Assembly: GCA_900544715.1 (NCBI GenBank)
Contig: UQWL01000012.1
Span: 11,109 to 75,108, forward strand
Length of the DNA stretch: 64,000 bases
Origin: an uncultured Oscillospiraceae bacterium
GTDB taxonomy: Bacteria; Bacillota; Clostridia; Oscillospirales; Acutalibacteraceae
Direction of reading: 5' to 3'
Made by a program: the position numbers and the translations under genes. Shown piece after piece: positions 8,508 through 16,563 of this stretch. The notes beneath the pieces are model-generated. The model worked only from the letters and a program-made list of their open reading frames with translations, was not told where the DNA came from and searched no databases. The first letter of the stretch is position 1. Every line of letters starts with the position of its first letter.

Positions 8508-10814
8508 TTATGGCGTAATACCATTCAACGCATTCTCTATGGCCTGACCAGCCTGATTAAACGCATTGGAAACCGCATCCCCCGCCTGCCCGATCGCATC
8601 GGAAACATTGTTTGCAATATGATCGAGCAGGCCGGAGCCGCCGCAGGAGGTGCATACTGCCGGCGTATCGGTAACCTTATACCAGCCCTTCGCTTTGGAG
8701 GTGCAGGAGGGCGAGGCCAGCAGGCCGGTTTTCGTGCAATATTCCTTCTCAACCGTGAGGCCGCTTTTTTCAAATTCTTTTGCAGGAAGATTTTGGTGAA
8801 TTTTGTCAAATACCTTTTTAAACAGCCTTGCTGACGGATTGACACTTTCAGGCACTTTGATAAACTTTGGAATATCATATCCATACCATGTAGCAGAAAT
8901 ATAGTAAGGTGTACCGCCTACGAACCAACGGTCTTTTTGATCTGTTGTTGTACCAGTTTTCGCTATTGTCTGGAATCCGCTAACTGCAGCCGCTTTCGTT
9001 GTCCCATACCATGTATTTGCTTGAAGTAACTCACACATAGCATCCGCGCTATCAGGAGAAAGTGCTTTTTCACTCTTTACAGAAGTTTGCAGAAGTGTCT
9101 CCGTTCCAGCGCTGTTAGTCACTTTATAATAGCAATAGGGCTCATAGTAGGCACCGCCGTTGCCAAAAGCCGCATAGGCGGCTGCCATATCAAGGGTCGT
9201 AACACCCTGCGTGAAGGCGCCGGTGACGAGCGGAGCCCAGTCCGCATCCGCCTTTTCCAGCGTGGAAAGATGGAAATGGTTTTCCAAAAAGTCAAAAGAC
9301 GTTTTAATCGTTATTTTTTCCAGCATACGGGCTGGCACGGTATTCAGAGAATGCATTAGCGCAAACTGCAAAGGATGCAGGAGGCCATCTCCCGGATCAT
9401 CTCCATAATTAACGGGCCAAGGTTTCCCCTCAACATATCGGGAGGCTGAATCCTGTATCATTGAAGACCAATTGTAAAGATTGTTTTCAATCGCGGGCGC
9501 ATAAATACTTAGTGGCTTGATGGAAGAACCTGGTTGACGCTTGGAAGATACAGCACGATTTAGGCCACGATTCTGCGTTTTTTCACCAGCGCCTCCAACA
9601 ATCCCTACAATTCGGCCCTTATAATCCATCACTGTCATGGCAGCCTGTATACCTGTATTCATCATATTATTTCGATTATAGAAAACACTTTCCATCGAAG
9701 ACTGCACGTCCGGATCCATAGCGGTATAAATCTTCAATCCGCCATAATAGACCTTTTGCGTCGCCTGCTGCTCTGTCAGACCATATTGCTCCATCAGATC
9801 GTCAATTACCTGATCGACCACGTAATCTACGTAGTAACTCTGGATTTTGCTCTCCGACTTCGCTGCTTCTTTGTCATCCTTATGCGCCGCTTTATACTCC
9901 TTGCTGTTGGTAAAAACAAGGGAATATGCGATCGCCTCGTTATATTCCTCCTGGGAAATCGTCCCCTCCTCCAGAAGCACATCCAACCCGTATTTCTGCC
10001 TTTTCTTATTCTCTTCCGGATTGACCAGCGGGTCATATTTATAGGGATACTGCGTGATGCCGAGCAGCGCGGTACACTCTGCCAGGTTTAGCTCGCTGAC
10101 ATCCTTGCCGAAATATTTTTCCGCCGCCGTTTTCACGCCGTAGCAGCCTTCGCCCAAATAAATGGTATTGAGATATGCTTCTAAAATTTCATCTTTGGAA
10201 TAATTGCGTTCCAAATTCAGGGCATAAAGGATTTCACGAAATTTACGGACGATGGTAACATCCTTATCCCCCGTCAGGTTTTTAATCAACTGCTGCGTAA
10301 TTGTAGAACCGCCCTGAGACATGCCATGCTTGACAATCGCTGAAGCGGTGCGGAACCAATCCACCCCGTTATGCTTTTCGAAGCGCTTGTCCTCAATTGC
10401 AATTGCCGATTGTTTCATTTCTTCCGGCATCTGGCCGAGACTGGCCCAGATGCGGTTTTCGGTGCCGTGCAACCGCGTTACCTCCACCGGCTGCTGATTT
10501 TTATCGTAAGCGTATACGATGGTCGTCTGATTCTGGTTCGCCTTGTATTCATCCAGGTCAATCGCAGGATCGCCATGGGTGAATACAATCATATAGATAA
10601 GCACCGTCATGCCGACGATCAGGCACGTCAACGCAACCGTTCCCAGCGCGCCCAGAAGCACTTTGACAGGAGTGGAAAATTCACGTCTCGTTTTTTTGCT
10701 GCCGGGTTTGCGGGCACGGGTGGCTTGCCCTTTGCGAACGGGCGATTTATAGGCCGCCCCAGCTTGACCGGACGGCTTTTTCACAGGCTTGGAATTTCGT
10801 GGACCATGATTCAT
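8508..10814 (-). CDS. Class A penicillin-binding protein (transglycosylase/transpeptidase, PBP1A type)
   Basis: 768 aa. Polymerises and cross-links peptidoglycan outside the membrane. Order: basic cytoplasmic tail (residues 1-50, rich in Lys/Arg), one membrane segment (about 54-80), GT51 glycosyltransferase (IAIEDKRFEKHNGVD, QGGSTITQQLIKNL), then the transpeptidase with SSIK (in RQPGSSIKPLS), SLN and KTGTT. A C-terminal tail has five Cys (CTKTG...SPSC...CTSCGG) and a low-complexity repeat-like end. The frame can be extended 49 codons upstream, but ATG 10814 with AAAGGAGG gives the expected N terminus. The transpeptidase region has patches at about 43-47% GC (for example 8780-9130 and 9480-9720) against about 60% next to them, perhaps a sign of mosaic recombination. 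Confidence 0.95.
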   Translation of the reverse strand: MNHGPRNSKPVKKPSGQAGAAYKSPVRKGQATRARKPGSKKTRREFSTPVKVLLGALGTVALTCLIVGMTVLIYMIVFTHGDPAIDLDEYKANQNQTTIVYAYDKNQQPVEVTRLHGTENRIWASLGQMPEEMKQSAIAIEDKRFEKHNGVDWFRTASAIVKHGMSQGGSTITQQLIKNLTGDKDVTIVRKFREILYALNLERNYSKDEILEAYLNTIYLGEGCYGVKTAAEKYFGKDVSELNLAECTALLGITQYPYKYDPLVNPEENKKRQKYGLDVLLEEGTISQEEYNEAIAYSLVFTNSKEYKAAHKDDKEAAKSESKIQSYYVDYVVDQVIDDLMEQYGLTEQQATQKVYYGGLKIYTAMDPDVQSSMESVFYNRNNMMNTGIQAAMTVMDYKGRIVGIVGGAGEKTQNRGLNRAVSSKRQPGSSIKPLSIYAPAIENNLYNWSSMIQDSASRYVEGKPWPVNYGDDPGDGLLHPLQFALMHSLNTVPARMLEKITIKTSFDFLENHFHLSTLEKADADWAPLVTGAFTQGVTTLDMAAAYAAFGNGGAYYEPYCYYKVTNSAGTETLLQTSVKSEKALSPDSADAMCELLQANTWYGTTKAAAVSGFQTIAKTGTTTDQKDRWFVGGTPYYISATWYGYDIPKFIKVPESVNPSARLFKKVFDKIHQNLPAKEFEKSGLTVEKEYCTKTGLLASPSCTSKAKGWYKVTDTPAVCTSCGGSGLLDHIANNVSDAIGQAGDAVSNAFNQAGQAIENALNGITP

Positions 10815-10844
10815 AAAATCCTCTGCCTCCTTTTCTATTCGATT

Positions 10845-10853
10845 ATTATAGCA
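10845..10853 (-). promoter_or_regulatory. Extended -10 promoter of the PBP gene
   Basis: On the minus strand TGCTATAAT (TGn plus a perfect TATAAT) lies about 30 bases upstream of the PBP start. No good -35 is seen 17 bases upstream, as is common for extended -10 promoters. Confidence 0.55.
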
Positions 10854-11003
10854 TACTTTCTCGGAAAAGTTTAGTAATTTTCGAAAATTCGTTTTCCATA
10901 TAAAAGAAGTAAAACCGCGTGATTTCCATACTCTGGTATAAAGCGAAAAAAATATGCGCACAATAAAGACGAATCTTCATTTTAGAAGCGGAGGGAACGC
11001 GAT

Positions 11004-11327
11004 ATGATGCGGAAAGGAATCCGTATTTTGTGTGCGGTATGCCTGATTTTTTCAGCAGTGATTCTGACAACGGACGCAATCCGCACTTCCGTCACAGGTG
11101 CGGAAACGAATGCCGCCCATACGCAGCAAGCAGAACAGGCGCCCTATATGCTGGGAGAATACCAAGGCAAGATCGCCTCTTACCGCACTGGAAGCACGGA
11201 GCCGATGGAAGTATTCGATATTTATCTGGACAGCCTGCCAGCCGTCAACCGACAGGAGCTATTGCATGGAATCCCGGCGCAGACAGTACAAGAGCTGCAG
11301 CGGCTGATTGAGGATTATACGAGCTGA
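11004..11327 (+). CDS. Small membrane-anchored/exported protein, BofC C-terminal-domain-like
   Basis: 107 aa. Residues 1-30 form a hydrophobic signal or anchor segment (basic RKGIR then a hydrophobic run); the rest is a short extracytoplasmic domain with the pattern PYMLGEYQGKIASYRTGS ... LPAVNRQELLHGI ... LQRLIEDYTS. This pattern is recalled from many small clostridial proteins and resembles the C-terminal domain of BofC, the forespore intermembrane regulator of SpoIVB. A role in sporulation is inferred only. GGAGG lies 9 bases upstream. It is transcribed divergently from the PBP gene. Confidence 0.6.
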   Translation: MMRKGIRILCAVCLIFSAVILTTDAIRTSVTGAETNAAHTQQAEQAPYMLGEYQGKIASYRTGSTEPMEVFDIYLDSLPAVNRQELLHGIPAQTVQELQRLIEDYTS

Positions 11328-11362
11328 GCGAAGATGGATTCAATCGTCATTCGAAAAAACAG

Positions 11363-11397
11363 GCCGCTGCAAATGCACGACGCATTTTTGCAGCGGC
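11363..11397. terminator. Strong hairpin downstream of the BofC-like gene
   Basis: Arms GCCGCTGCAAATGC and GCATTTTTGCAGCGGC around a 5-base loop. It precedes a second, classic terminator by 20 bases, so it may be a stabilising 3' structure or the first of two terminators. Confidence 0.5.
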
Positions 11398-11419
11398 AAG
11401 CGCAACATAAAGCACTGCC

Positions 11420-11450
11420 GGCGGACCTGTCTGTACAGGCCCGCCTTTTT
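11420..11450 (+). terminator. Rho-independent terminator
   Basis: GGCGG-ACCTGT-CTGT-ACAGGC-CCGCC stem followed by TTTTT on the plus strand; ends the transcript of the BofC-like gene ahead of the convergent membrane-protein gene. Confidence 0.75.
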
Positions 11451-11466
11451 ATGAATGAAACTCTCC

Positions 11467-11976
11467 TCAAAACAAGCTTGCCAGTCCGCCGAAGACTCCA
11501 TATACGATCAATGACATAATTAAGCCCGCAACCAAAACGCCGAGCGTGATAATCGGAAGCGACTTTTTAATACGTAAGTCAAGCAGCGACGCGATCAACG
11601 CGCCTGTCCATCCGCCTGTACCCGGGAGAGGGATGGCAACAAACAGCAAAAGCCCCCACTCTTTATATTTCTCGATCTGATCGCTTTTACTCATGGAGCG
11701 GGCTTCTAATTTATCGATGATTCTCGCCCAGCGGGGAAAACGGCGCAGCCAGGCAAAAATCTTTTTGATAAACAGCAAAATAAAAGGGATCGGCACCATA
11801 TTGCCGATAAACGAAATGAAAAACGCCGTGATAAAGGGAACATCCAAAAGCTTCGCCACGATCATTCCGCCCCTAAGTTCGAGAATAGGGAATAGCGACA
11901 CGATGAATACAATCAATTCGTTGGGTATTTTATTCTGAAAAAAATCCACGAAATATTGTGCCAAAGTTTCCGCCAT
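11467..11976 (-). CDS. Small multidrug-export family membrane protein (COG2426 type)
   Basis: 169 aa. Very hydrophobic with about four to five membrane segments. FPILELRGGMIVAK, GNMVPIPFILLF and the central IPLPGTGGWTGALIASLL are the motifs I associate with the Sm_multidrug_ex (PF06695) family. The family name is historical and the substrate is unknown. GAGGTTGTATA precedes ATG 11976. It is followed convergently by the terminator of the gene on the other strand and lies 28 bases downstream of the Nudix gene, possibly in the same transcript. Confidence 0.8.
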   Translation of the reverse strand: MAETLAQYFVDFFQNKIPNELIVFIVSLFPILELRGGMIVAKLLDVPFITAFFISFIGNMVPIPFILLFIKKIFAWLRRFPRWARIIDKLEARSMSKSDQIEKYKEWGLLLFVAIPLPGTGGWTGALIASLLDLRIKKSLPIITLGVLVAGLIMSLIVYGVFGGLASLF

Positions 11977-12004
11977 TATACAACCTCATTTCAAAATTCA
12001 ATTT

Positions 12005-12739
12005 TCAGGCATCACAGTTTCCGTGCAAAAAGCGATTTGCCTTTGTCAGGATCATCTTATCATTTTCATAATTGAGCATCTTCAGCGCCCGATCATAACG
12101 CAGCCAGATAAAATCTTCGATTTCTTCCTGCTGAATCACGGTATTTGTATCCTCTGTGCTTGCTAAAAAGATGATAACCGATTTCTCTACTTTGCCCTGA
12201 ATCGTATACTCTGATTTGGAGGAAAAATCAGGCAGCAGCCGAATGTGCATTCCAGTCTCTTCCAGCACTTCCCGTTTTGCCGTTTCCTCCTGTGTCTCGC
12301 CCTTTTCCATATGGCCTTTGGGGAACCCCCAATGCGCGCTCCGCTTATTTTTGATGAGCAAATAAAGGGGCTGCCCAGCTTCCATACGGTATACGACCGC
12401 GCCGCAGGAACGTTCATACAAGCATTCCAGCGTATAGCCATAATGGCCTTCGGCAAAATCAATCGCATCACAAATTTCATTGACGATGAAGTGCTTGCTT
12501 TTCGGTGCGGCAACCCAAACAATCCCTTTATGATTGTTGCGCCGCACAATCGCAATCACCCGACCGTCAAATTCTCGCACCGGATGGTCGATCCCCATGA
12601 TATAAACGCCCTGTGCCTCTCCGCTGATGCCTGTAACACCCTGGGCAAAGCCGTAATTCAGCTGATAGGTGAAGGGAAAGCGCGGATGCTTTGCCCCAAT
12701 GGGACGCACTACCTTGACTCTCACATATTTTCCTAACAT
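12005..12739 (-). CDS. Nudix hydrolase with an N-terminal inorganic-pyrophosphatase-like domain
   Basis: 244 aa. The C-terminal half carries a full Nudix box (GHMEKGETQEETAKREVLEETGM, GX5EX7REUXEEXGU) within residues about 140-165, so it hydrolyses a nucleoside diphosphate linked to another group; the surrounding HWGFPKGH pattern is like diadenosine tetraphosphatases. The N-terminal about 110 residues (KYVRVKVVRPIGAKHPRFPFTY ... YIMGIDHPVREFDGRVIAIV) resemble the start of family I inorganic pyrophosphatases, though acidic catalytic residues look few. Start chosen at ATG 12739 (GGAG 9 bases upstream). A long leader with predicted RNA structure precedes it. Confidence 0.85.
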   Translation of the reverse strand: MLGKYVRVKVVRPIGAKHPRFPFTYQLNYGFAQGVTGISGEAQGVYIMGIDHPVREFDGRVIAIVRRNNHKGIVWVAAPKSKHFIVNEICDAIDFAEGHYGYTLECLYERSCGAVVYRMEAGQPLYLLIKNKRSAHWGFPKGHMEKGETQEETAKREVLEETGMHIRLLPDFSSKSEYTIQGKVEKSVIIFLASTEDTNTVIQQEEIEDFIWLRYDRALKMLNYENDKMILTKANRFLHGNCDA

Positions 12740-12953
12740 TCCTGATCGCTCCTGTGCCTCCCCAAACTCCATCATCCTTGAAAGCTGCAACGCAGAACCG
12801 GATAAAACCGAACAAGGAATTGGGACAAATTGATCCGTCCGTCTAACATAAATAACGGCAAAGCCCTATTCAGAAGGGCCCAAATTGCACTTCTGCAAGC
12901 AGCTGCCACCCGAAGGACATCCGGATTCTTCCAACGCCAACCAGGCTGTCAGC
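12740..12953 (-). ncRNA. Candidate structured leader RNA (or small RNA) upstream of the Nudix gene
   Basis: About 210 bases between a strong minus-strand promoter and the Nudix start carry several perfect short hairpins: GGCT/AGCC at 12944-12954, TTGCA-GAAG-TGCAA at 12885-12898 and GCCCT-TCTGAAT-AGGGC at 12863-12879. The last two are enclosed by a GGCA/TGCC pairing (12857-12860 with 12904-12907), a three-way-junction shape; two further small hairpins lie nearer the gene. I do not recognise a known riboswitch, T-box, 6S or SRP consensus. It could be a cis-regulatory leader or an independent RNA. Confidence 0.5.
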
Positions 12954-12959
12954 CTTTTT

Positions 12960-12988
12960 ATTATACCGATTTTCCCACCCGGTGGCAA
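12960..12988 (-). promoter_or_regulatory. Sigma-A promoter for the leader RNA/Nudix gene
   Basis: Minus strand: TTGCCA, 17-base spacer, TATAAT. Start point expected near 12953, about 215 bases upstream of the Nudix ATG. Confidence 0.75.
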
Positions 12989-13124
12989 GTATTTTCGTCA
13001 ATTACTTGAAAAGAGATGCTCTTATATTGCCATTTTGCCGAAAAAGAGGTAAACTTAAAAAATGTGCTTTGGCAAAGTTTCTGCTTGCCAATAGACATAG
13101 AACGCTAAAATAAAAGAGGAGGGA

Positions 13125-13988
13125 TTGACGATTCACAACTTGGATACGCTTTATATCAGCGATTTAGATGGTACCCTACTCACGCCGGAATGCAAGATTT
13201 CAGACGAAACGGCAAGCGCTTTAAACGCTATGATTGCCAACGGCCTCCTTTTTACGGTTGCCACGGCCCGCAGCGCCTCCAGCGCCGCTCCGTTTTTAGA
13301 GAAGCTGAACCTGCGCCTGCCGGTGATCCTGATGAACGGGGTGGTCATTTACGATTTGGAAAAACGGAAGCCGGTTTCCGTCTGCCCGATTGAGGCAGAG
13401 GCAGCGCGCGCTGCACTGGCTATTTTTGAGCGGCACCATATCACCCCATTTTATAACCGGTTGAATCAAAATAAACTGGAGGTCTGCTTTACGCAGCTTA
13501 AACCGGAGGCAAACCGGAAATACTATGAAAGCCGTAAAGGCGCCCCGGACAAGCATTTTGTCGCGGTAAACCGGCTGACAGTGGCGAACGATATGCCTTC
13601 TATCTATCTGACTACGTTTGATTGCTACGATACGCTTTTGCCGGCTGCGCGGGAGCTTGCCGCCATTGACGGGCTGACCAGTGTGCTTTATAAGGACACC
13701 TACTCCGACGCCTGGCTGATTGAAGCGTTTAGCAGCAAAGCCAGTAAGCCATCCGGCGCTGAATGGATCCAAAAATGCACGGGAGCAAAGCATATGGTGG
13801 CCTTTGGAGATAATCTTAACGACCTGCCCCTCTTCGCCGCGGCCGATGAAAGCTACGCCGTATCCAACGCGCATGAGCGCGTCCGGGCAACTGCTACAGG
13901 TGTAATCGCCTCCAATACGGAAAACGCCGTGGTGCGTTTTTTGCAGGAAAACACCTCTTTTTATGAACGAGAAGTTAAAAATGGTTAA
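13125..13988 (+). CDS. HAD superfamily hydrolase, Cof type (IIB)
   Basis: 287 aa. Phosphatase of the Cof/YidA class with motif I DLDGTLL near the N terminus, the Thr of motif II in TVATARS, and motif IV GDNLNDLPLFAAAD near residue 225, separated by a large C2 cap. Substrate is unknown (sugar phosphates, nucleotides or FMN in relatives). No ATG lies at the N terminus: the candidates are TTG 13125, only 2 bases after AGAGGAGGG, TTG 13140 (17 bases after it), or a non-standard ATT 13131 at ideal distance. The protein cannot start much later because DLDGTLL begins about residue 11. Stands alone on the plus strand. Confidence 0.9.
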   Translation: MTIHNLDTLYISDLDGTLLTPECKISDETASALNAMIANGLLFTVATARSASSAAPFLEKLNLRLPVILMNGVVIYDLEKRKPVSVCPIEAEAARAALAIFERHHITPFYNRLNQNKLEVCFTQLKPEANRKYYESRKGAPDKHFVAVNRLTVANDMPSIYLTTFDCYDTLLPAARELAAIDGLTSVLYKDTYSDAWLIEAFSSKASKPSGAEWIQKCTGAKHMVAFGDNLNDLPLFAAADESYAVSNAHERVRATATGVIASNTENAVVRFLQENTSFYEREVKNG

Positions 13989-14136
13989 GGATTCTCTACA
14001 ATCCCGCGAATTATATTGGATTTTTGAGCTTGTTATAGTATACTTATTGCATATTTCTTACAGTGGACTGCCCCAATATGCAGGCTTGGCCCTCTGCCGA
14101 AAAATCTCTATTGAAAGAAAGTGAGCGCATCCGTTT

Positions 14137-14673
14137 ATGAACAAATTGCACCAGGCCTATATCAGCTCTTTCTTAGGGCGTGAGCATATGAGCCCTGCTT
14201 TTTTTGAAGCCATCGAGGACCTGTATAATCGCCCGGAGGTTCAGGGGCTGTCCATCTATGAGCAGCATCTGGATATCGACCGTCTCCAGCATATCACAAG
14301 TGTGGCTTATATCAGCTTTCTCACATGCAGGCGGCTGAGGCTCGATTACCGCACGGCGGCCCGCGGGGCGATCCTGCATGATCTGTTCTACTACGATTGG
14401 CGGGAAAAGGATTCGAGCCATCGCCCGCACGGTTATCTGCATCCAGGATTTGCACTGAAAAACGCCCGTGAACTGACCTCACTGAGCAAAATGGAAGAGG
14501 ATATCATCATCAAGCACATGTGGCCTTTGACCGTCCGCCCGCCGCGCTACCGGGAATCCTTCATCGTAAGCATGGCGGATAAATATTGCGCTACCTGGGA
14601 GCTGATCCTGTCCCTGATCCCAAAGCAGGCAAAAAAGCATAAGGAAATCATCCGCCGGCATCTGGAAGCATAA
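14137..14673 (+). CDS. HD-domain phosphohydrolase
   Basis: 178 aa. Metal-dependent phosphohydrolase signature: His in LQHITSVAY (about residue 51), the HD pair in AILHDLFYYD (about 81), and the distal Asp in VSMADKYCATW (about 148). Small stand-alone HD proteins of this type are common in Clostridia; substrate unknown (nucleotide or signalling nucleotide inferred from the fold only). Ribosome site is weak (GAAAGTGAG, about 15 bases upstream). The next gene follows after a 74-base gap that contains an imperfect hairpin. Confidence 0.85.
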   Translation: MNKLHQAYISSFLGREHMSPAFFEAIEDLYNRPEVQGLSIYEQHLDIDRLQHITSVAYISFLTCRRLRLDYRTAARGAILHDLFYYDWREKDSSHRPHGYLHPGFALKNARELTSLSKMEEDIIIKHMWPLTVRPPRYRESFIVSMADKYCATWELILSLIPKQAKKHKEIIRRHLEA

Positions 14674-14747
14674 AACACCGCTCAAAATTTTGGCTGCGCC
14701 AAAGCCGCATAATTTTGCGGCCGGCGTAAGAAAGGATGGTCATAAGC

Positions 14748-15590
14748 GTGGCGCCGACGATACCGATGTACGTTCTCTATTTTTTCTTTTACAGCGCGGC
14801 CGGATGGCTGATGGAATCCATTTACTGCTCTCTTGCCAAACGCAAGTGGATCAACCGCGGTTTTTTAACAGGCCCGATGTGCCCAATCTATGGCACGGGC
14901 GCGGTAGCATTTCTCATTTGTCTCTCCCCGATCAAAGAAAGCTACGCCATTTCTCCGGTGCTCAAGCCAGTTTTGCTGTTTATCGTTGGAATTATTGTGG
15001 CGGATATCGTGGAATTTATCACGAGCGTGCTGATGGAAAAGCTGTTTCATGCGCGCTGGTGGGATTATTCCGATCGAAAATTTAATATCCAAGGGCGCAT
15101 CTGCCTGCGCAACTCTCTTTACTGGGGGATTGCGACGCTTGTATTCCTCTATATCGTCCACCCGCCAGTGGAGGAAATCATTTCTATGATTCCGGCCAAT
15201 ATCGTCTATATCATTCTCGGCCTGATTTTCTCCGTTTTCCTGGCAGATTTGATCAACGCGGTGCGCACGGCGCTGGATATCCGCAAGCTAATGGATAAAA
15301 TGCGCTCCATGAAGGATACCATTGAGCAAAAAATGGCCGAATTTCAGCAATCAGTCAGCAAACGCACCGAGCAATCCTCTTGGGCAGGCGATTTTTCCGC
15401 CCGCTTAACGGAGACGAAGGAACAGCTTGAAAACTACCGGAAGCTCAAGCGGCCGGGCCATCATAAAACCGGGCGTATGTTCCGCGGCTCTCAGCTCAAT
15501 CAGGCGACAGACCGTTCCATGCAGGCCATTGAGGAAGCGCTGGCGGAATTAAAACGCAAACTCACCAACAACGACGATGAAATGTATTGA
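14748..15590 (+). CDS. CmpB-type putative ABC transporter permease (COG4905/PF06541)
   Basis: 280 aa. About five membrane helices in the first 175 residues with the family signature FYSAAGWLMESIYCS, NRGFLTGPMCPIYG and WWDYSD, then a charged cytoplasmic tail of about 100 residues with helical, possibly coiled-coil character. The permease label is from family naming; the substrate is unknown. GTG 14748 is preferred because AAAGGA lies about 11 bases upstream; the upstream in-frame ATG 14736 overlaps that ribosome site. It is followed after 21 bases by the acetyltransferase gene, probably one operon. Confidence 0.8.
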   Translation: MAPTIPMYVLYFFFYSAAGWLMESIYCSLAKRKWINRGFLTGPMCPIYGTGAVAFLICLSPIKESYAISPVLKPVLLFIVGIIVADIVEFITSVLMEKLFHARWWDYSDRKFNIQGRICLRNSLYWGIATLVFLYIVHPPVEEIISMIPANIVYIILGLIFSVFLADLINAVRTALDIRKLMDKMRSMKDTIEQKMAEFQQSVSKRTEQSSWAGDFSARLTETKEQLENYRKLKRPGHHKTGRMFRGSQLNQATDRSMQAIEEALAELKRKLTNNDDEMY

Positions 15591-15611
15591 CGCCGACAGG
15601 AGGAACCCTGG

Positions 15612-16211
15612 ATGACAACCAGAGAACGGATGCAGAGCGGCAAGCTCTATTTTTGCACAGACGAAGAAATTGCCAGAGAGCAACTGGAATGCCTAGAAAT
15701 TTTGTATGATTACAACCATACGCGCCCATCCGAATCACAAAAAAGGGAGCAGATTTTAAAAAAGCTGTTGGCTGAAATGGGTGAAAACTGCTATATTGAA
15801 CCACCGCTTCATGCGAATTGGGGTAAATATACGCATTTCGGCAGTAATGTATACGCGAATTTCAATCTGACCCTGGTGGATGACACGGATATCTTCGTTG
15901 GGGATAACGTGATGTTTGGGCCAAATGTCGTCATCGCCACAGCGGGGCATCCTGTAGACCCACCGCTGCGGGAAAAAGTCGCCCAGTTCAACATCCCCGT
16001 CCGAATTGGCAGGAATGTTTGGATCGGGGCGGGCGCGATCGTGTTGCCAGGGGTAACGATTGGGGACAATGCGGTCGTCGGTGCAGGGAGCGTCGTTACA
16101 AAGGATATCCCGCCCAATGTGGTTGCGGTGGGAAACCCGTGTCGGGTGCTGCGTGAAATCAACGATCGAGATAAAGAATATTATTATAAAGATTTAAAAA
16201 TAGATTTATAA
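15612..16211 (+). CDS. Sugar O-acetyltransferase (maltose/galactoside acetyltransferase family)
   Basis: 199 aa, cytosolic trimeric left-handed beta-helix enzyme using acetyl-CoA. N-terminal Mac domain (RERMQSGKLYFCTDEE) followed by hexapeptide repeats with the catalytic-His segment ATAGHPVDP and the C-terminal WIGAGAIVLPGVTIGDNAVVGAGSVVTKD. This is the typical LacA/Maa arrangement and length. AGGAGG is 8 bases upstream. A rho-independent terminator follows directly. Confidence 0.95.
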   Translation: MTTRERMQSGKLYFCTDEEIAREQLECLEILYDYNHTRPSESQKREQILKKLLAEMGENCYIEPPLHANWGKYTHFGSNVYANFNLTLVDDTDIFVGDNVMFGPNVVIATAGHPVDPPLREKVAQFNIPVRIGRNVWIGAGAIVLPGVTIGDNAVVGAGSVVTKDIPPNVVAVGNPCRVLREINDRDKEYYYKDLKIDL

Positions 16212-16227
16212 TATCATTGCGGCAAAA

Positions 16228-16260
16228 ACGGCGGCAGGTGAAAGTCTGCCGTCGTTTTCT
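16228..16260 (+). terminator. Rho-independent terminator
   Basis: ACGGCGGCAG / CTGCCGTCGT stem with an 8-base loop, then TTTT; 17 bases after the acetyltransferase stop. Confidence 0.75.
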
Positions 16261-16402
16261 ATATCCTTCTTCCATTTTTGATTGTATTTCGCTACAAAAA
16301 GCAATAGAAAATATAAAATAAAGGTTCCTAATACGTATACGACCAGGAACCATGAGCAAGGCCCGATTCTTGTTATTCATTACATTTTAGGAGGTTTGTG
16401 TT

Positions 16403-16546
16403 ATGGCGCGTTTTACATTGCCCCGGGATCTATACCACTTTAACGCCAAAAACACGATTACCGACGCATGCATGGGTCCTCCCCCTGCCTCCCCACACAG
16501 GAAGAGATTGAAGGCCTGCTATTATGACACAGAAATTGATTTTTAA
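16403..16546 (+). pseudogene. Remnant of an iron-containing alcohol dehydrogenase (both ends, core deleted)
   Basis: A strong TAGGAGG site precedes ATG 16403. The first 11 codons read MARFTLPRDLY, the N terminus typical of clostridial Fe-ADHs. From about codon 13 the sequence instead matches the C terminus of that family: NAKNTITDACMG, then, in another frame, a PCLPTQEEIEGL-like stretch, and finally CYYDTEIDF and a stop. So about 350 codons of the core are missing and at least two small indels fall in the remaining tail. It stays open by chance as a 47-codon frame. This is what I see; the family match is from recalled Fe-ADH termini. Confidence 0.7.
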
Positions 16547-16563
16547 ATAGGCCTCATTTGCCG

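Noticed and set aside
7818..8834. 338-codon open frame on the plus strand across pyrC and the PBP gene
   Set aside because: Runs across two real genes and a hairpin, low-complexity translation, no start signal.
12740..12953. 6S RNA, SRP RNA or T-box leader
   Set aside because: None of the conserved cores (T-box GGTGG-ACC, SRP GNAR/GGAA helix, or a long 6S closing stem) could be recognised; kept only as an unidentified structured RNA.
16212..16402. Additional gene between the acetyltransferase and the ADH remnant
   Set aside because: Only a terminator and AT-rich DNA are seen; a minus-strand frame here lacks a ribosome site and has no recognisable features.
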